64,000 nt of DNA from Moniliophthora roreri (lineage: Eukaryota; Basidiomycota; Agaricomycetes; Agaricales; Marasmiaceae). Made by a program: the position numbers and the translations under genes. Shown piece by piece: positions 58,414-64,000 of this stretch (the first letter of the stretch is position 1; every line of letters starts with the position of its first letter). The stretch spans positions 62,001 through 126,000 of the forward strand of contig LATX02000179.1 of assembly GCA_001466705.2 (NCBI GenBank), in the 5' to 3' direction. The notes below the pieces were generated by a model. That model searched no databases. It had not been told where the DNA came from and was given only the letters and a program-made list of their open reading frames with translations.

Positions 58414-60310
58414 TATATTGTGATACATGGGAACTGAACAAACTATATGAAAAGCAGGAAGATGCATATGAGATGTTGGAGAAGGCTGTTACTGAAGTAC
58501 TCAAGCTAGCCTCCAGGGAGTATTGTTGTCTCCACAAGAAACATAAGAAGAAGGATATCGAAGGTGCTTCAGTGGCAATACCTCTGCTGACATTGGAAGA
58601 GCTGGTACCTCCAGCAAAGAGACTGAAGCATAAAGCAGGGTTTTTGGGCATGTGTGGTATGGAAGTTGATATGATTGAGTGGTGTGCTGAGGAAATTGGG
58701 AGGTTGAATAGGGAGATTGATGAGTGGAGGAAGACATTGAGCAGGAAGACTAAGTTTATTTATCTGCTGTTCAGGAGTGACAACGGCTAACGACAGGGCT
58801 ATAGGAAGTATATTCATCAGAACTAATCTCCAGTTGGGTGCACATATTCTTGCTCAGTGTGTTAGCTGGCATGAACTGTTGAGAATGGTCAACAAGTAGA
58901 TGGAAGTCAACTCTAAAGGTAGTTTTCATGCTCTTTTACACCTGTTCACCCACTTTATGTTTTCGTGATCACTCACCTACCTCACTATCTTTCTACTGCT
59001 ATGCCTCTTTACCTTCTGAGCTCACGCTGACCTCTTGCCAACAGACATCATATGGCACAACCTAGACAACAATGCCCTCAAAATGCATGGCTGAACCTTG
59101 ATGAGCTGGGCAGCCAACATTGGGTTAATCATAGGCCTGACTCCCTTGGTGATCTTCATAGGAACAATGAGTAATGTGGATGATCTGTGTAATGAAGTTC
59201 CATGAGTAGCTGTCTACCTCTACACCTTTGGCATTTTTGCCTGCTTCTTTCCACACCACTTTGTGTCTCATCTTTCTCATGACAAACCTAACTTAATGAT
59301 CTGCAGGCGTCTCCAATGGATATGTGAGGCATCTCCACCTATTCTGGCCATGCAAGAATGGTAGTTTTCATCCATCTGGAGTATATATATGGTGTTTTGT
59401 GTATGTTTGTACTATTATGTAATTGTGTATTGTAGTGCAGTTCAATATAGGTAGTTTTACATTTATATTTATGTGTGCTATATGTGTGAGTGATTCTGAT
59501 AAGGATTCGGTATCTATTTTCTGTCCAGTAGGGTTGTAATGTGGTTGTAACACAGTCTTTGGGTTATAATGTTGTTGCAACTGGTCATAATTATTACAGT
59601 ATGTTACAACTACTATACATTACAACTAAGTTATCATATCTGACTTGGCATATAACAGGGTCACTAATGATTATGTATCTCATAATGCATTATGGGGGTT
59701 ATAACCCTATTATAATGTGACGTACTTTTTGCAGGTGAGGGAGATCAGGAGAATGTTTCCTTTGCTTTTTTCGAGGGCGTCCATCTATGTAAAATCACAC
59801 CAAGTTAGAGTGTGCAGTATCACAGTAAGGAGCAACAACTCACCAAGAGAATGTAAATCAATCTCATTCTCCTCCTTAACCTTCCCTACCCAATCCTTAT
59901 TCCTCCCAGATATTGATGACTTTACAGCACTATGGCGTTTTCGTACAAGCGGAAGTGGCGGAGTGGGACCTTGGTCCTCTGTTCCAGTGAGAGCATTCCA
60001 AACATGTTTCTGTAATGAAAAGGAAATGTATATAACGGCTCTGAGGGCAAGAAAGGACACACCAGTCTGTTGAACATTGAGAATCCTGCAAAGCTTCAAG
60101 ATGCGGGAGGAAAGAAAAATGGACCGTTCAAACATGTCCTCTGCAGCCAAAAAATTCTGTATTAGTTTTTCCGTTGCTGGCATCAAAGCCCATCTATCGA
60201 CATCGACAAATTTGCTCGGTAAGCCCAGATGCAAAGACAGGTGAACTCGTTCCAAAAGAAATTGTTGTGCACAATTCCTTTGCCATAGTATATCAAACAG
60301 TAAAAACCCT
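58027..60310 (+). repeat. 2284-bp duplicated block, copy 1
   Basis: Appears identical to 60989-63272 (constant offset 2962). It contains most of the E3 3' LTR, the CSC1-like 3' part and the minus-strand unknown gene. It ends at the base before the N at 60311. Confidence 0.9.
59785..60310 (-). CDS. unknown gene (minus), partial at an assembly join
   Basis: The minus strand encodes FVDVDRWALMPATEKLIQNF, EDMFERSIFLSSRILKLCRI and KHVWNALTGTEDQGP. The start is lost at the N at 60311; the same gene is fuller at 62747-63272. No domain recognised. It overlaps nothing on the plus strand and is convergent to the CSC1-like pseudogene. Confidence 0.35.
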
Positions 60311-60385
60311 NTTATGGGGGTTATAACCCTATTATAATGCGACATCAGCGAAATGGACACCTAAATATATTGGAATAAAATGAGT

Positions 60386-60542
60386 GAAATACATTATAAT
60401 GGCCAAAATACATTATAATCATTATGGTGTATTTTAATGTAATATAATTGTTGTTCCTTTATTTTAATGGATTAAAATGAAGCAAAATGGTTATAATGTA
60501 TTCTGGCTATTATAATGTATTTTGGCTATCTTAATGTATTTC
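60386..60542. repeat. AT-rich inverted repeat, MITE-like
   Basis: Arms 60386-60419 and 60509-60542 (34 nt each, about 30 matching) surround an 89-nt spacer. Related TTATAATGTATTTT words continue at 60880-60985. Confidence 0.5.
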
Positions 60543-60599
60543 AGCCATTATAATGCATCGGCCCCACCTGGGGGTCGGGGACAAAAAGAAATAATATTT

Positions 60600-60700
60600 A
60601 TTTGTTGCAACCCCCATGAGTCGAGCCCTCAACCTCAAGGTGGATTAGACAGCAACCTTGGCAGCCACGGGGTGCTCAAGACCACTGTACCACAGTGCCA
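60600..60700 (-). repeat. tRNA-derived SINE-like sequence
   Basis: On the minus strand an A-box-like TGGTACAGTGG (60692-60682) is followed by a B-box-like GGGCTCGACTC (60628-60618). The spacing of about 65 nt is longer than in a tRNA but usual for some SINEs. No anticodon cloverleaf could be folded by eye. Confidence 0.4.
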
Positions 60701-60988
60701 TATACTTACCACCACACATAGTGCAATATATCCCCTTACTCAAAAGACCTATCTCCACCCCCTTGCTGTTTCTATTGATCAAATCCCCAACCAAAAGCTT
60801 CCCTTCACTTTATAGAGTCCTCTCCCTGTCCTCTGGAAGGCATAAAAATGCACTGTTTTGATTGCCTCTTGTTACAATCTATTTTACTACATTATAATAA
60901 CTCTGTCTCATTTTATTGCATTTTAATACACTATAATAATACCATCCCATTTTATTGTATTTTAATGGATTATAATAACACCAGTCTN

Positions 60989-63272
60989 AGTACACCTTCC
61001 CAGCCCCCTTTTTCTTATAACATCTATGCTTCTTCTTCCATCAGACTTATTACACTTTCCCAGTACCCCATTTCCATATCAGAATGCTTAGCTATATTCT
61101 GACTCTGTCGGTATTTATTACCATATCATTGTAGTTGTCAGACATTTGCATAATGTAGATTACATAACAGGTTGTAATGTATTTAAGCGCTCAAGCTAGG
61201 ACTCTGAGTCCTCAGCTTGACCTGGTTAATTATTACTTGTGTCATTGCCCACAATTAAGGACTTCTGAACTTCAGCATCTACTGAACGCACTCTAACTTG
61301 AACTTGAGGACTACTTGTGAAGGGTTCACCTTTTATAAGTGGTTAAGTTGACATTGCTGCACAAGTAATGTAACATATATTGTGATACATGGGAACTGAA
61401 CAAACTATATGAAAAGCAGGAAGATGCATATGAGATGTTGGAGAAGGCTGTTACTGAAGTACTCAAGCTAGCCTCCAGGGAGTATTGTTGTCTCCACAAG
61501 AAACATAAGAAGAAGGATATCGAAGGTGCTTCAGTGGCAATACCTCTGCTGACATTGGAAGAGCTGGTACCTCCAGCAAAGAGACTGAAGCATAAAGCAG
61601 GGTTTTTGGGCATGTGTGGTATGGAAGTTGATATGATTGAGTGGTGTGCTGAGGAAATTGGGAGGTTGAATAGGGAGATTGATGAGTGGAGGAAGACATT
61701 GAGCAGGAAGACTAAGTTTATTTATCTGCTGTTCAGGAGTGACAACGGCTAACGACAGGGCTATAGGAAGTATATTCATCAGAACTAATCTCCAGTTGGG
61801 TGCACATATTCTTGCTCAGTGTGTTAGCTGGCATGAACTGTTGAGAATGGTCAACAAGTAGATGGAAGTCAACTCTAAAGGTAGTTTTCATGCTCTTTTA
61901 CACCTGTTCACCCACTTTATGTTTTCGTGATCACTCACCTACCTCACTATCTTTCTACTGCTATGCCTCTTTACCTTCTGAGCTCACGCTGACCTCTTGC
62001 CAACAGACATCATATGGCACAACCTAGACAACAATGCCCTCAAAATGCATGGCTGAACCTTGATGAGCTGGGCAGCCAACATTGGGTTAATCATAGGCCT
62101 GACTCCCTTGGTGATCTTCATAGGAACAATGAGTAATGTGGATGATCTGTGTAATGAAGTTCCATGAGTAGCTGTCTACCTCTACACCTTTGGCATTTTT
62201 GCCTGCTTCTTTCCACACCACTTTGTGTCTCATCTTTCTCATGACAAACCTAACTTAATGATCTGCAGGCGTCTCCAATGGATATGTGAGGCATCTCCAC
62301 CTATTCTGGCCATGCAAGAATGGTAGTTTTCATCCATCTGGAGTATATATATGGTGTTTTGTGTATGTTTGTACTATTATGTAATTGTGTATTGTAGTGC
62401 AGTTCAATATAGGTAGTTTTACATTTATATTTATGTGTGCTATATGTGTGAGTGATTCTGATAAGGATTCGGTATCTATTTTCTGTCCAGTAGGGTTGTA
62501 ATGTGGTTGTAACACAGTCTTTGGGTTATAATGTTGTTGCAACTGGTCATAATTATTACAGTATGTTACAACTACTATACATTACAACTAAGTTATCATA
62601 TCTGACTTGGCATATAACAGGGTCACTAATGATTATGTATCTCATAATGCATTATGGGGGTTATAACCCTATTATAATGTGACGTACTTTTTGCAGGTGA
62701 GGGAGATCAGGAGAATGTTTCCTTTGCTTTTTTCGAGGGCGTCCATCTATGTAAAATCACACCAAGTTAGAGTGTGCAGTATCACAGTAAGGAGCAACAA
62801 CTCACCAAGAGAATGTAAATCAATCTCATTCTCCTCCTTAACCTTCCCTACCCAATCCTTATTCCTCCCAGATATTGATGACTTTACAGCACTATGGCGT
62901 TTTCGTACAAGCGGAAGTGGCGGAGTGGGACCTTGGTCCTCTGTTCCAGTGAGAGCATTCCAAACATGTTTCTGTAATGAAAAGGAAATGTATATAACGG
63001 CTCTGAGGGCAAGAAAGGACACACCAGTCTGTTGAACATTGAGAATCCTGCAAAGCTTCAAGATGCGGGAGGAAAGAAAAATGGACCGTTCAAACATGTC
63101 CTCTGCAGCCAAAAAATTCTGTATTAGTTTTTCCGTTGCTGGCATCAAAGCCCATCTATCGACATCGACAAATTTGCTCGGTAAGCCCAGATGCAAAGAC
63201 AGGTGAACTCGTTCCAAAAGAAATTGTTGTGCACAATTCCTTTGCCATAGTATATCAAACAGTAAAAACCCT
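60989..63272 (+). repeat. 2284-bp duplicated block, copy 2
   Basis: Begins at the base after the N at 60988 and appears identical to 58027-60310. It carries a second copy of the E3 LTR part, the CSC1-like fragment (61376-62330) and the minus-strand gene. Confidence 0.9.
62747..63272 (-). CDS. unknown gene (minus), second copy
   Basis: Same coding as 59785-60310. An open frame of 156 codons starts at 63217, and coding may extend upstream past 63272 into unique sequence (FLLFDILWQRNCAQQFLLER). Introns and the true start are not resolved. Confidence 0.35.
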
Positions 63273-64000
63273 CAGGTGAGATATTTTGAAGGTTTAAGAC
63301 AATGCATTCGGGCGGAAAGAGCTCAAGAACGGATTCCCCGGATGAATTTTCAACCTTTGATGGTGCCGGGCTGGTGTCAATAACAACAGTGGAGGCAGCG
63401 CACGAATTGTGGAATAAATATGCTGAGTTTATTGTGATTTGAGCTTGTACAGTAGGATCGCATGAGGTGGGAGTTGCACGGTATCAACAGGGGAAAAGGA
63501 GATGGTGGTGATATCGAGAGCTTGGACCAAGTCAGTGACGTGTCTATGCAACTGTGGGAAATGACGCGGTAAGATAAATGTCAGGCACCGGTTCTCGTTC
63601 CAGACCTGCTTTCCTTTTCCGGTTGCTTCGTTCTCACTGACGACGACGATGACGGCTGCATGTTACTTTCAAGGTACGTTCTTTCAATCCAACCTGCTTG
63701 AAATTTCTTTATATCAGCTTACAGTTACTGCAAGGTTGCGGGAATTTATGACAGTAACGTTACGGTCATGCGTTACAGTAAAATCTTGTGGCCCGACAAC
63801 TTTCGGTGTCTGAATTGTGTTGAATGGGTGAAGTGTCGAATAAACGTTAACGCTGCAGTATTGTACCCAAAAACTACCGAGTTCAAATATAGCATTCTCA
63901 CCAAACACAAGAAAACAAATACACAATGAATCAGGCGCATCCTAGAAACAACGCCACACATGCACAACAGAAAGGCTAGTTAGGCATTGGGAACACCTTC
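63273..64000. other. no gene supported
   Basis: Short minus-strand frames only (63714-63967). No repeat, RNA gene or domain recognised. Confidence 0.4.

Larger units (their letters stand above)
51560..59360 (+). pseudogene. CSC1: CSC1/OSCA-like (DUF221) channel gene split by E3
   Basis: Before E3: HVIVGYLLT, then after a CGA-to-TGA stop HKYLLTPPYSQLTQARTVLI and EHKIRQFASFMPG, the start of the cytosolic PHM7/CSC1 domain. E3 inserts within DHIWLYCDTW. After E3, same frame: TWELNKLYEKQEDAYEMLEK (58428 on), GFLGMCGMEVDMIEWCAEEI, then after a frame change GSIFIRTNLQLGAHILAQCV, DIIWHNLDNNALKM, MSWAANIGLIIGLTPLVIFI and SNVDDLCNEVP. Several stops sit where Trp is expected (TGG to TAG/TGA). CSC1 proteins are osmosensitive cation channels of the plasma membrane. 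The transmembrane C-terminal half is missing beyond 59360. Confidence 0.7.

Noticed and set aside
58027..63272. Interpreting the duplicated CSC1-like fragment as a recent gene duplication
   Set aside because: The block edges coincide with Ns and the copies look identical, so an assembly artefact is more likely.
1..64000. CRISPR arrays, rRNA genes, telomere repeats, canonical tRNA genes
   Set aside because: None seen. The only Pol III-like motif pair is the SINE-like sequence near 60650.

Overview
The window looks like a transposon-rich stretch of an agaricomycete (basidiomycete) genome. Host-type genes carry short (about 30-60 nt) GT-AG introns. The mobile genes are families typical of mushroom-forming fungi: chromodomain Ty3/gypsy elements, a Tnp2/Plavaka-like CACTA transposase, an integrase-core DDE gene, a JmjC-like gene and a RecQ-type helicase fragment. 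Four single-N positions (50233, 51043, 60311, 60988) mark assembly joins, and two pairs of duplicated blocks end exactly at them.

Layout. 1-7501: old, left-truncated Ty3/gypsy element E1, full of stop codons and hit by two solo LTRs. 7502-7704: piece of an inverted LTR, itself split by E2. 7705-14701: gypsy element E2, the best preserved copy, with its 3' LTR cut short. 14702-16997: no confident gene. 16998-18198: decayed SET-domain gene (-). 18665-20951: F-box gene (+) split by a solo LTR. 20948-24450: minus-strand unknown and membrane-protein genes. 24728-29441: integrase-core gene (+), JmjC-like gene (-) and RecQ-type helicase fragment (-). 29924-32005: RNA14/CstF77-like gene (-). 32365-32732 and 35479-36445: two clean orphan genes with introns. 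33233-33620: 186-bp tandem repeat. 37180-38226: unknown ORF split by a solo LTR. 38569-43412: Plavaka/Tnp2 transposase (-) with an internally duplicated exon. 44071-45900: F-box remnants (-). 46007-50185: two plus-strand genes, the second proline-rich and then FG/Ser-rich. 51560-59360: CSC1/OSCA channel pseudogene split by gypsy element E3 (51988-58413). 58027-63272: an apparently exact 2.28-kb duplication bounded by Ns.

Most notable system. E1, E2 and E3 share an unusual expression and replication layout. (1) The site just inside the 5' LTR is complementary to a 12-nt stretch of the element's own LTR lying about 32 bp after a TATA box, which is the arrangement of Tf1-type self-priming rather than tRNA priming. 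(2) gag ends in a G_GGT_TTT heptamer directly before the stop, and pol continues in the -1 frame in all three copies. (3) A third ORF sits downstream of integrase, in the env position. It has a proline-rich middle, an RG-rich tract and two CCHC-type zinc knuckles. (4) In all three copies that ORF stops at a TGA and an acidic C-terminal domain continues in the +1 frame, which suggests a possible programmed +1 shift.

All function calls come from reading motifs by eye; no database search was possible.
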